A stretch of DNA of 64,000 nucleotides from NCBI RefSeq assembly GCF_020497125.1, contig NC_059084.1:10319501-10383500 (forward strand). Reading direction: 5' to 3'. This document shows positions 11,541-21,440 of the stretch, one piece after another; position 1 is the first letter of the stretch, and each line of letters begins with the position of its first letter. The position numbers were made by a program, and so were the translations under genes. A model generated the notes under the pieces. That model was not told where the DNA came from and searched no databases. It saw only the letters and a list, made by a program, of their open reading frames with translations. This DNA comes from Mauremys mutica (Eukaryota; Chordata; Testudines; Geoemydidae).

Positions 11541-11710
11541 TGTCATGTCCCAAATATGGACGGGTTACAGAGCTTCCATCTCGGAGAGATACAAGAGATG
11601 TGTTCCTTTAAGATATCTTTAATGCACAGCCAGGTATAGCTGTTGTATACTCAGATAAGATGATATACCTAGCGGCTGAGTGGTAGAATACAATTTAGTA
11701 TTCCATTACA
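11541..11710 (-). repeat. Gypsy 5' LTR
   Basis: 170 bp with TG...CA termini, next to the primer-binding-site-like sequence. It contains CAGAGCTTCCATCTCGGAGA, matching 6508-6527 of the other LTR with few differences. A long purine run lies on the outer side too (minus strand, about 11736-11711), which is unusual for a 5' LTR. Confidence 0.78.
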
Positions 11711-11715
11711 TCATC

Positions 11716-12150
11716 TCTCCTTTTTCCTCCTTTTTTTCTGCTGGGTTCTAGTCCAGTCTATGCCCCTGGCCTTACAGGGGCATCTCCTCTGGCACTAACA
11801 GGTAGTGACTGCCCATCAGGTGCTGCTAGCTTGCCTTCACTCCGTAACTGGTTCCCAGGCTGGTGCCTGCAGTTAGCAGCTCTCACATCTCAAATCCCTT
11901 TGTCTCTCTCTTCCTTTTCCATATCCCCCACGCTCCTTAGAATAGCATTTCTCCTCTTTGGTCACTCTGGGTAACAGCCATCTGGCCAGATAACTGCTTG
12001 GCTCCCTGCTCCACTCCCTTACCCACCATGGCTTAGTCATTTCCCTCAAAGTCATCTGGGTTGGGAAATAAGGAGCCAGCAAATTCATTAAAACACTGTG
12101 GTTGGTTGGGCTCCCCAGCTGCTTTTTGTTAAATTACAAGTGTGTCTGGC
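11716..12150. other. Intergenic, nothing identified
   Basis: Begins with a pyrimidine-rich run. No ORF of interest and no repeat that I can name. Confidence 0.4.
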
Positions 12151-12558
12151 CAGGAGCGGCTCTAGGCACCAGCAAAACAAGCTGGTGCCTAGGGCGGCAA
12201 AATGTAGGGGGCGTTCCCTGCCGCCGGGGGGGGGCGGCAGGCTGGGCTGGCGGACCTGCCGCAGTCATGCCTGTGGGAGGTCCACCGGAGCCCCGGGAGG
12301 ACCGGACCTGCCGCAGGCATGACTGCGGAGGGGGCGCTCGTCCCGCGGCTCGGCTGGACCTCCCGCAGGCATGCCTGCGGCAGCTCAACCGGAGCCGCCG
12401 GACCAGCGAACCGCCCGCAGCTGCGGGAGGTCCAGCCGAGCCGCGCGACCAGCGGACCCTCCGCAGTCATGCCCGCGGGAGGTCCGCTGCTCCCGCGGCT
12501 CCGGGGCGCCTCCCGCGCATGACTGCTTGGGGCGGCCAAAAACGTAGAGCCGCCCCTG
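12151..12558. mobile_element. GC-rich hAT element with internal minisatellite and perfect 8-bp TSD
   Basis: Ends CAGGAGCGGCTCTAGG and TAGAGCCGCCCCTG are inverted repeats. The flanks TGTCTGGC at 12143-12150 and 12559-12566 are identical. The interior repeats a GC-rich unit (CCGCAGGCATG, GGAGGTCC and similar) in alternating orientation, which opens long but meaningless ORFs on both strands. It is a CpG-rich island in AT-rich surroundings. Confidence 0.9.
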
Positions 12559-12851
12559 TGTCTGGCATAGACTTGGTCAGGAAAATGGACTGGATGAATT
12601 GGAGACTTGAGGAACTGACCAAAATTGCATCTGACCATGTAAAGTCCTGTGCTGAAAGCAAATTCCAATAGGTACACAGAGAGTTGTTCAGCTGCACAGG
12701 CATTTAGTGAATTTCAAGCATCATCTTGGGTTGTTTGGCTAATTAAGTCCTTTCTGAACCACCATATTGTCGCTTGTGGAGCTTACAATGCGCTATTGAG
12801 AGAGTTTAAGGTAGCTGTCTCGGGAGGCTTATGCAAGTACACCCCATCTCA
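12559..12851. other. Intergenic, nothing identified
   Basis: No gene. The sequence merges into a CR1 body near 12850. Confidence 0.4.
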
Positions 12852-13438
12852 GAAAGCATATACAGTGCAAATGGAAAAGATTCAGAGAAGGGCAACAAAA
12901 ATGATCAAGGGTATGGAACAGCTGTACGAAGAGAGACTAAAAAAATCAGGGCTCTTCGGCTTAGAAAAGAGATGATTAAGTGGGGTTATGATGGGGTCTA
13001 GAAAATCATGATTGGTGTAGAAAAAGTGAATAGAGAAGTGTTGTTTAACCTTTCCCACAATATAAAAACCAGGGACCCCCGATGAAATAAGCAGCAGGTT
13101 TAATACAAACAAGACGAAGTATTTTTTCATACAATGCACAATGAACTTGTGAAACTCATTGCCATGGAATGTTATGGTGGCCAAAAATATAACTGGGTTC
13201 AAATAAAGAACTGCTACCATGGAGGATACATCCATCAATGGTCAGGGATGCAACCCCGTGCTTAGGGAGACCCTACACCTCTCATTGGCAGGAGTTGGGA
13301 AGGGAAGACTGGGGTGGATCACTCTAACCATCCCATTCTATATACTCCCCCTGAAGCTCTGATACTGGCCACTGTTGGAGACAGGATATTGGGCCAGATG
13401 GGGCACTGGTCTGACGTTCTCATTCTTATTCCTGTGGC
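12852..13438 (+). mobile_element. CR1 LINE 3' end, older copy
   Basis: [20 protein letters not shown] block at about 12870-12935, then CR1 tail phrases: GGGATGCAACCCCGTGCT, TTGGCAGGAGTTGGGA, and GATATTGGGCCAGATGGGGC near the end. The RT frame breaks soon after 12975. Confidence 0.85.
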
Positions 13439-14173
13439 AGCACTAGTGAGGCGAGGAAGCTCACTCCTGCCTGATTCCACATCTGCCAGGGAATGGTTAG
13501 GCAGCTGGCATAAGCCCTAGGTCAGCCCTGGGGCCTGCTCTGAGTTGCACACCAGCTGTTGTAGCAGGGCAACAGCCAACACATAGCACCATCCCACCAT
13601 AGCACCTCTTCCTGCTGGACTGTAGAGCAGCAGTAGCTCCCTTCTTGCTCTGACTCACCCCAGCAAGCCTTGGGGCAGGGGCTTCTGCAGGAGAGCGGCA
13701 AAGCTGGCACAGGGAGGGGTGGCAGTGCACTGCACTGGGGGATGCAGTGGTGTGGTGCTGCTTTTTGGACCCCTTTGCGTTGTCTGTGTTGGAGAAAGGA
13801 CAACCCCAAAGCAGGCCCTGTTTGTGGCAGTGTTCAAATGGCTAGTAATTTGCTGCAAAAATTGAGGCTGGAGACTGGACCCAAGAATGGAGAAGCTTGT
13901 AAGTAAGGACTTAGTGTGCTTGCTACATTCATTTGTGTTGTGCTCATCCACTTAAAGTCAATTGTAGTTAATTAAAAAAGCATGTTGGTTTATTTTGTTG
14001 ACATGGCACTGCTTGCTGAAAAGGAACAATGCACCACGAGGTAGACCTTCTGCAGCTCAGAAAATGCCTATTTGTATCAACCTATCATTATTCCCTTATC
14101 ACCTACAGATTTGTATAGTGGGCATACACTAGTGTATAGAGCCCTGGAGAACTTGCAGTCTAACTGGGATGGT
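13439..14173. other. Intergenic, nothing identified
   Basis: GC-rich at 13500-13800, with overlapping ORFs on both strands that share no family signature. No repeat recognised. Confidence 0.35.
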
Positions 14174-14191
14174 TACAGTACGTATTTAGAA

Positions 14192-14397
14192 GCAGCAAAG
14201 AATCCTGTGGCACCTTATAGACTAACAGACGTTTTGCAGCATGAGCTTTCGTGGGTGAATACCCACTTCTTCTTGCATCCGAAGAAGTGGGTATTCACCC
14301 ACGAAAGCTCATGCTGCAAAACGTCTGTTAGTCTATAAGGTGCCACAGGATTCTTTGCTGCTTCTACAGAACCAGACTAACACGGCTACCCCTCTGA
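14192..14397. mobile_element. Fold-back Penelope-like insertion: perfect 82-bp inverted repeat, 18-bp TSD
   Basis: Bases 14191-14272 and 14281-14362 are perfect reverse complements (82 bp) around an 8-nt loop, TTGCATCC. A single-copy tail (TCTACAGAACCAGACTAACA to CTGATAC) follows on the right. TACAGTACGTATTTAGAA stands at 14174-14191 and again at 14398-14415, an exact 18-bp duplication; the last A of the left copy is shared with the arm. The duplication shows it moved by target-primed insertion as one unit. The right arm carries the hammerhead-like motif described in the findings. Assignment to Penelope-like elements is an inference from the inverted terminal arrangement. Confidence 0.85.
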
Positions 14398-14460
14398 TAC
14401 AGTACGTATTTAGAAAGAAAGATGAGGCATGAGAACTGGAACAAATATTCTTAGGGGATA

Positions 14461-14660
14461 AGGGACGGCCAAGAAGGAACTGAGGGGCAGGGGGTCATCA
14501 GGGCCTTACATTGGGTGCCATGAAGGCGCGACTCCAGGGGGTGCCCAGGCCGACCCTACGGAAGTTGCTAAGGGAAAAATCTTCCAGCCGATGTGCACAC
14601 AGCGCACACACACCTGATTGGCATGGACATGAACAAGCACTCGAAGAAGAATTCTTCTGA
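14461..14660 (-). repeat. DIRS-type terminal repeat fragment
   Basis: On the minus strand it begins TTCTTCTTCGAGTGCTTG and continues with CAGGTGTGTGTGCGC. I recognise this as the type of sequence found in turtle DIRS inverted terminal repeats. It has the same TTCTTCGAGTG start as the end of the DIRS element near 26030, but differs beyond it. Confidence 0.45.
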
Positions 14661-14664
14661 AAAC

Positions 14665-14787
14665 CCAGTGCTGTCTATACTGGGGGTAAGGTTGGCCTAA
14701 CTATGTTGCTCAGGGGTGTGGATTTTTCACATCCCTAAGCAACATATTTAAAACTGATTTAATTTTCTAATCTAGACCAGGCCTTAC
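14665..14787. mobile_element. MITE fragment
   Basis: Imperfect inverted repeat: GGTTGGCCTAACTATGTTGC with a hairpin centre GTGTGGATTTTTCACATCCC, then a right end like TAGACCAGGCCTTA. No coding potential. Confidence 0.45.
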
Positions 14788-15589
14788 TCTCCAGATGCTA
14801 ATTGTTTGGCCATATTTAGCTGGCTCATCGCTCCCAGATGCAGGCTGAAAAGAGGCATGACCTGCTGGGGTGCTGCTGAGTCACGATGCCCCATCTATCA
14901 CTGCTGTGGACTGTTGGAAATGACTGATGAATCTGTTCATGGGTAGTTTAAACGTACTCTGTTCCAGCAGGGTTTCTTGTTGCACTACTCACTGTCAAGA
15001 ATTTAGGGATAAACTGTCCAAAATAACAAGGAACCAAGATACAATTGGCTTGTCCGGGGAAAAAGCTATTCACAGCTATAAAATGAAGGGTGGTTGAAGT
15101 ATTCCACTGAATAATTTCCTGTTGACTCTGTCGTTCTCATTAGTCTTCCTATCTTCCTCAAGGATGTTAGAAATACACATGGGGAAGCATCAAGAAATGA
15201 TTGAGTCTCTGTACTGTGTGTCCTTTTGTAGATATTTTTGTTTTTTAACAGATTTTGACTTACTGTTGCAACACAGCTGCTGCTTCTATAGTCCATCTTG
15301 GAAAGTTTCCATCGTAAATTGCTATTTTAAGTACTAATTTCTCAACTGTGCTGAAACTTGGCATACCCTGATCTTGAGAAGTCAAAATAATAATTTCACT
15401 CAATTTCAAATTAATTCTTTGCTGCACTAATGATGAACTGTGTCTTGTTGCATTTTTGTCGTAAGCTATATGTTGATTTCCAAAGCCAGTAACATGGAAT
15501 ATTACCCAGAGGGATCCTCTAGCATTAGGTAATAGAGTCAGATGAACAGCAGCTTGTAATTTTGTAGTGCGTGCCAGCATCTGCAGTGA
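14788..15589. other. Intergenic or transposon leader, unassigned
   Basis: A minus-strand ORF at 15580-15260 (106 aa) has no recognised motif. The stretch may include the 5' leader of the Harbinger element, but I could not find the left terminal repeat. Confidence 0.35.
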
Positions 15590-15595
15590 GAGAGG

Positions 15596-16790
15596 ATGGA
15601 TCCCGCACTTCTCTCCTATGCACTGTTAGCTGTCGTGAGGACATCACGCATGGCAGAACAGTTACTCACAAAGTTAGCAGAGGATGAATCACAGGCACCC
15701 AAGTGTCATATAGACAGCAGCAACTTATCAGTGCTTTGTGCTTTCACAGAGCAGCTGCAAACAGTAGACTGTCGCTTTTCGGCTAGGAAAACAAGCACTG
15801 ATTGGTGGGATCCCATTGTCATGCAGGTGTGGGAAGACAACCAGTGGGTACAGAACGTTAGGATGCGTAAAGCAACCTTCATGAAGCTATGTGCTGATCT
15901 GTCCCCCGACCTGCAGCTCAAGGACACCAGAATGAGAGCTGCCTTTCGGTAGAGAAGCGTGTTGCAATCGCTGTGTGGAAGCTGGCAAATCCAGACTGCT
16001 ACCGGTCAGTTGCAAATCAATTTGGATTAGGAAAGTCCACGTTGGGGCTGTATTACTCCAAGCGTGCAGGGCAATAAATTGCATCCTGCTGCATAGGACC
16101 ATGACTCTGGGAAATGTGCATGAAATAGTGGATGGCTTTGCAGAAATGGGTTTCCCTAACTGTGGCGGGGTGATTCCAATTTTAGCGCCAGACCACCTTG
16201 CCTCTGAATACATCAATAGGAAGGGATACGTCTCCATGGTGTTGCAGGCAAGTGTGGATCACTGGGGGCGTTTCACGGACATCAGCGCAGGCGGGGCCGG
16301 AAAAGTGCATGACGCATGCATCTTCAGGAACAGTAGCCTGTACAGAAAGCTGCAGGCGGAGACGTTCTTTCCAGACCACAAGTTCACGGGGGGGGAATGT
16401 GGAAATGCCCATAGTAATCCTGGGAGAACCGGCTTACCCCTTACAGCCCTGGCTCATGAAACCTTACACAAGGCACCTGGACAGCAGCAAGGAGCATTTT
16501 AACAGGCTGAGCAGGTGCCGCATGGTAGTCAAATGTGCCTTTGGTGGTGTTTAAATAGCAGGGTAGACCTTGCTGAGGATAATATTCCCGTGGTCATAGC
16601 TGCATGCTGCATTTTGCATAATCTGTGTGAATTTACGAGTGAAACATTTGCTCAGGTGTGGAGCACTGAGGCAGAGCACTTGGCTGCACAGTTTGAACAG
16701 CCAGTTGCTAGGGCTGTCAGAGAAGCCCAGAGGGCTGCTATTAACATCAGAGAGGCTTTGAGGAACCACTTTGACAATGAGGGGCAGTAA
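15596..16790 (+). pseudogene. Harbinger transposase (HARBI1-like DDE nuclease), frameshifted and active-site dead
   Basis: Opens MDPALLSYALL and contains the family segment TDWWDPIVMQVWEDNQW (about residues 67-83). The frame then breaks near 15952, again near 16040, near 16400 and near 16550; each later piece is clearly the same protein (TLGNVHEIVDGFAEMGFPNC, GKVHDACIFRNS, VEMPIVILGEPAYPL, RCRMVVKCAFG, and a C-terminal NIREALRNHFDN). The DGTH motif holding the first catalytic Asp is missing: CGGVI runs straight into PILAPDH, a 15-bp in-frame loss. The catalytic Glu of the usual VECAFG is Lys. The Asp of VHDA remains. It cannot cut DNA. Confidence 0.88.
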
Positions 16791-16950
16791 CACATGTCTG
16801 CTTTGGAGTTGCTTCCCTGTTGCATCCATATACAAATTTGGGGCCCAAGATCCATGCAACACAATGCTTTAGAAGCCTGTTTCCAAGAGTGAATTGATTG
16901 CTATATGCTTTTGTAGAACACAGAATAAAAACGCTGTACCATTAAATACC

Positions 16951-18560
16951 TCAGCCTTTATTTATTGTTAAGAAGGGTAAAACCTCACAGCTGTGTGTAG
17001 CTCCAACTATCATTGTGCAAGCTGTGAGAGGGAGTGGAGTGATGGGGAAATTCAGGAGTGCTGTGAAGTGAAAAGGAATGTGTGGGCATGGGGGGTGGGG
17101 TGGCAAGGAATTGTGCATCTGCTGCAGTGGCGCTTGCACTCGGATCTGCTCAGTCTGCAGCTGGATCAAAGGCTTGAGCATCTCTGTCTGAGCCTCCATC
17201 ACTTTTTTATTATCCACTCTGTCGCTTGCCTAGCAAAAGCAGCCTTCTCTTTTCTGTCCTGCCTTTCGGCTTCCCAGCACTCTTTCCGCTTCCTGGTCTG
17301 TCTCTCATCGCGCTGCAGCACCTCGTGGAACATTTCCTCTTTGCTGCGCCTAGGTTTTTTTCTTATCTGCCGCAGCCGGTTCACGGGGGTGCATGATGTG
17401 TTCTTCAAGGTCTGTGCTGAACAGAAGAGGGATTGTTACATTCCAGCAAATGATTGAAACATTTTAGTAAAAAGGGCATTTTGCTAGTAGAAATCACTTT
17501 CCCTCTGAGACTCTAGGCAGGCACACAGCCCTGCGAGCACCCCAATCATGGTGAGTTCTGGGAGTGGGGGGAAGGCGGTTGTGCATATGGACAAAAAGGT
17601 CACGGCTTTCAGGGCAGTTTTTCAGGGAACTCATTCTAAAACTATCCCACACGTTTTCACAGGCGGCCAACCTGCTGGCTAACATCTCACTGCTGAAAGT
17701 CGCCAGAGAAATCAGGGCTCAGCTGCTGAATGCTTGCTGCTTTCACCCTGGTCTATATGCAGCTCAGCCATGTGCCGCTTTGGTCCCAGCTCCAGGGATT
17801 GCTAAATGGCATGGGACAGTTTCCTACAATGGGGGAACTAACAAGGCCCTTGGAATCTGTGGCAGAAGATTAACAGGTACCTCTTTGAAACTTTCCAGAT
17901 TCTCTCTCTGGAGGATTCCCTGCAGGTCTCGATGTCCATTGACACCCTGCTTGGCCTTGCAGATTAGCTACACAGGGCAATGTCCAGCTCACAGAAAACA
18001 CTACCTGCCTCCCACTTTTCAATTACCTACACAAGCCACAGCAATTTACCCGGAGTCTCATCTGCTTCCTGCTCCCCACTGAGTACGTCTGGAGTGGAAA
18101 AAAGTTCCTGGCTGCCTGCCCCACTGGGTGACCCCGCTGGGAGCACCCATCCTCTTCCAGCTCGACTTCTTCATCCACAGTTTCAGCCTCCGGGTTACCC
18201 CCTTTCAGCTGCATGCGAAGTAGCCACGGGGCAATCGGCGATGGAGGTGGGGTCACCACTGAGGATAGCATTCAGCTCCTTATAGAAGCAACAGGCCTTA
18301 GGTGCACCACCGGAGCAATGGTTCGCCTCCTGCACCTTATGGTACACCTGCCTCAGCTCCTTTATCTTCACTCTGCACTGCTGGGTGGCCCAATCATAGC
18401 CCTTTTCGCACAAACCTTGAGAAATTTGCCCATATGTGTCCCAATTCCTACAGCTCACTCGCAGCTGCGACTGAATAGACTCCTCTCCCCATATACTGAT
18501 CAGATCCAACAACTCAGCGGTGGTCCAAGCGGGAACGCATTTGGTGCGATAGCCAGCCAT
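16951..18560 (-). pseudogene. Harbinger Myb/SANT-like accessory protein, broken
   Basis: Starts MAGYRTKCVPAWTTAELLDL at 18560. The Trp-rich trihelix/Myb-like domain (PAWTTAELLDLISIWGEE, then CRNWDTYGQISQGLCEKGYD) runs to about residue 110. A frameshift near 18200 moves the reading to an acidic segment (VDEEVELEEDG). A coiled, Arg/Glu-rich C-terminal part (RDERQTRKRKECWEAERQ) lies at 17408-17199, and a further piece at 17217-16951. In Harbinger elements this protein helps bring the transposase to the nucleus and the ends. Frames are broken in at least three places, and an intron may also be present. Confidence 0.75.
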
Positions 18561-18989
18561 GCTCACCGGGAAAGCCAGCAAGCAAGGAAATGAGATTTAA
18601 AATTCCCAGGGCTTGCAAGGGGGAGGGGTGGGTTGGCTGCAGGGGAGCGGAGTTCAAATCGCTGCCCAGAGCAGCAGCATGGGAATTGTGGGATACTTTC
18701 TGGAGGCCAATAAAATCGGGGGGGGGGGCGGGGGGAAACTGTGGTGTCTACACTGGCTGTTTGTCAACAATAAGGGGAGAGGAAAAGACAAAAGTCTCTC
18801 GCAGGGATGGAAGTTTTTTGTCGACAAAACTAGGCATTTTTTTTTCAAAAAAAGTCACATTGCGGTGTGCACGCTATCGCTGTTTTGTTGCCAAAAGCCA
18901 GTTTTTGGCAACAAAACTTGCCAGTGTAGACAAGCCCTTAGTGTTTAGTGCAGCCTAGTTTTAAATCGCTCAAACGATGCATCTAATAG

Positions 18990-19234
18990 CCATCTGGCTA
19001 GCCAACTACAAAAGCAGTTTCTCCTCCCTTGGTGTTCACACCTCAACTGCTAGAAGAGGGCCTCACCCTCCCTGACTGAACTAACCTCTTTATCTCCAGA
19101 CTGATTCTTGCCTGCATATTTATACCTGCCTCTGGAAATTTCCATTACATGCGCCCAACAAAGTGGGTATTCACCCACGAAAGCTCATGCTCCAATACTT
19201 CTGTTAGTCCTTAAAGTGCCACAGGACTCTTTGT
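18990..19234 (+). mobile_element. Penelope-like repeat with 12-bp TSD
   Basis: TGCATCTAATAG occurs at 18978-18989 and 19235-19246, bracketing a unit that runs from GGCTAGCCAACTACAAAAGC to GGACTCTTTGT. It matches the copy at 3419-3660 throughout. Stem II (GTGGGT/ACCCAC), GAAA and AGCTC remain at about 19161-19184, but the first core strand is CCAACAA, so this copy is not a functional hammerhead. Confidence 0.75.
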
Positions 19235-19275
19235 TGCATCTAATAGATTTCACTGTGTGAGGAAGTGTTCCATGA

Positions 19276-19812
19276 TTTAAGAACATAAGAACGGCCGTAC
19301 CGGGTCAGACCAAAGGTCCATCTAGCCCAGTATCTATCTATCGACAGTGGCCAATGCCAGGTGCCCCAGAGGGAGTGAACCTAACAGGCAATGATCAAGT
19401 GATCTCTCTCCTGCCATCCATCTCCATCCTCTGATGAGAGGCTAGGGACACCATTCTTACCCATCCTAGCTAATAGCCATTTATGGACTTAGCCACCATG
19501 AATTTATCCAGTTCCCTTTTAAACATTGTTATAGTCCTAGCCTTCACAACCTCCTCAGGTAAGGAGTTCCACAAGCTGACTGTGCGCTGCGTGAAGAAGA
19601 ACTTCCTTTTATTTGTTTTAAACCTGCTGCCTATTAATTTCATTTGGTGACCCCTAGTTCTTGTATTATGGGAATAAGTAAATAACTTTTCCTTATCCAC
19701 TTTCTCAACATCACTCATGATTTTATATACCTTTATCATGTCCCCCCTTAGTCTTCTCTTTTCCAAGCTGAAGAGTCCTAGCCTCTTTAAGTCTAAATCT
19801 TCCTCTGTTCAG
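19276..19812 (-). mobile_element. CR1 LINE 3' end, minus orientation
   Basis: Plus-strand phrases GGTCAGACCAAAGGTCCATC, TAGCCCAGTATC and CAGTGGCCAATGCCAGGTGC mark the 3' tail. A minus-strand frame at 19766-19470 encodes the CR1 RT C-terminus ([16 protein letters not shown], then [13 protein letters not shown]). Confidence 0.93.
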
Positions 19813-21440
19813 TTTAAATCCCATTCCTCTTAGTGATGCTGTACCTCCCTGACACACTTTACCTGTCCCTCCTGGGTGAATACACCCTTCAAATGTTTTG
19901 TGAACAGTTAACGTTAGCCTTGTATTGTAGTCACTGTTTAGCCAAGCTCTACTCCCAGTTATTTACATCTTCATTGAATTTAATGGAGCTGCACTAATAT
20001 AATTGAGAACAGAAGATGGTTTCTTTTAATCATTCCTCATAAGTGATCTATTTCCTTAAAGATTTTTTTGTTTCCGCCTCTGAATTCCTTTCACTTTGTC
20101 AACATCTTGGGGGCAAAGAGGCACGCCCAGAGTTAGCACCTGGATTCTTTTTGAAGTATGTAGCATGTTTCCACAAGCATGTTATTAATTATGAATAATT
20201 CCATCATTCCACTTTTCTGACTATTTTCCAGCAATTCACATCTAAATATGCATATCTGGTACAAATAAAAAAAATCTGATTTGTATGTGTTTCATATCAG
20301 ACATCCAAAGATAATGACTATTTTTCCTTTGTCCATATATTTTGATCAACTCAAGTTGGTAAATCCTCTTTTGTATAATCCTGTAAGCTTCATAATATTG
20401 CACAGGATGAGACAGCTTTTTGTGCTTTACTAACTGTGTTTACTTTCGCTGATATGGTCAACTTCTGAAGAATGTCTCATAAACAGAATAACATTTCCAG
20501 TTTGAATGTTTTGCTCCATTTGCAGCCAAAATGTTTATATAATACCCCAGTCAACAAACTTGCGCAAAACTCTTTCATAAACTGGATATGTCTGCAATTG
20601 GAATAAAAATCATTTATGTGCTGCAGCAGCTGTGCCAATGTACTTTGCACATCTGTAATGCCTTCCATCTGAAGATCTCAAAGCATTTAATGGACATTAA
20701 TATCTTTACTTTATAGATAGAGTAAGAGGCATCAAGAAATATAGGAATAGAGGGTTGGGTTTTTTTGGAGGGGAGGGGGAACAAAGCCCAAGGTGTACAG
20801 GTAAAAATGTGTTGCAGCTGTGATGGTGCTATACAGAATTACACATGCAGGGCCTGTTGTCATTAGGCCTATGCATTTTAATGTAGCTTTGTTGAATAGG
20901 GCCTAGAGCTGGTAGATCACTGATGGGGAACACATGGGGTATATAAGTCAAAGCAGGACCTGGCCTTTATATTCTTCTTAGCATATGTGCAGCATGCCTC
21001 GGGTGGCACGTGACCAGGATTCCTCACTGAATTTAGTCCACTTGAATTATTAGCTTCCCCGGCTTGGGCTGATACTGACTGGAAGTGTGATGTGAATGCT
21101 GACCCATCTTTCACCCCCGCCCCCACCGTCTTTATGTTGAAAGTGCTATAGAGCAGGGTCCCTATGTTTGCATTCTGTAAAGCACCCCATCCATGCAGAG
21201 GGCTATGTAAACAATAGCCCTGGTGTAATATAGAATTAAAGATGGCAGAATGGGTGTAAACAGTGACATTTAGGATTCCAAGGTTCAACTGAAAGTGGGA
21301 TAGAAAGAATGCAGGTTTGGCATGTCTAGTTGGAAGAAACTGCAAATCCTGTATTCTGAATGGTGGCTGCATGTGCGGGAGAGAGAATTCAGTTATTTAT
21401 CTCCTTGGTGAGAAGAAAAGGTTGTGAAAGATTGCAAGAG
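19813..21440. other. Intergenic, nothing firmly identified
   Basis: AT-rich. The ORF at 21372-20917 on the minus strand has no recognised pattern. Confidence 0.35.

Larger units (their letters stand above)
6485..11710 (-). mobile_element. Degraded Ty3/gypsy retrotransposon, both LTRs, split by a Tigger-like insertion
   Basis: LTR copies lie at 6485-6531 plus 8798-8932 and at 11541-11710. On the minus strand the LTR begins TGTAATGGAATAC and ends CATGACA. Directly inside the right LTR is a primer-binding-site-like TGGTACCAGCAGGGG (11540-11526), and directly inside the left LTR a polypurine tract (TTAAAGGGGGAGA, 8945-8933). These fix the orientation as minus. The internal region is only 2.6 kb and has pol but no gag, so it is deleted. 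The flanks TCAGC (6480-6484) and TCATC (11711-11715) may be a decayed 5-bp TSD. Confidence 0.8.
15590..18940. mobile_element. PIF/Harbinger transposon, two convergent pseudogenes
   Basis: A plus-strand transposase (15596-16790) and a minus-strand Myb/SANT-type accessory gene (18560-16951) converge, the normal layout of two-gene Harbinger elements. The right terminus is CCAGTGTAGACAAGCCCTTA (18921-18940), with TTA as the likely 3-bp target. A matching left terminus was not found, so the left end is truncated or rearranged. Poly(A) signals for both directions lie around 16924-16965. Confidence 0.8.

Noticed and set aside
12098..12677. Overlapping GC-rich ORFs up to 189 codons on both strands
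   Set aside because: They arise from the alternating minisatellite of the hAT element.
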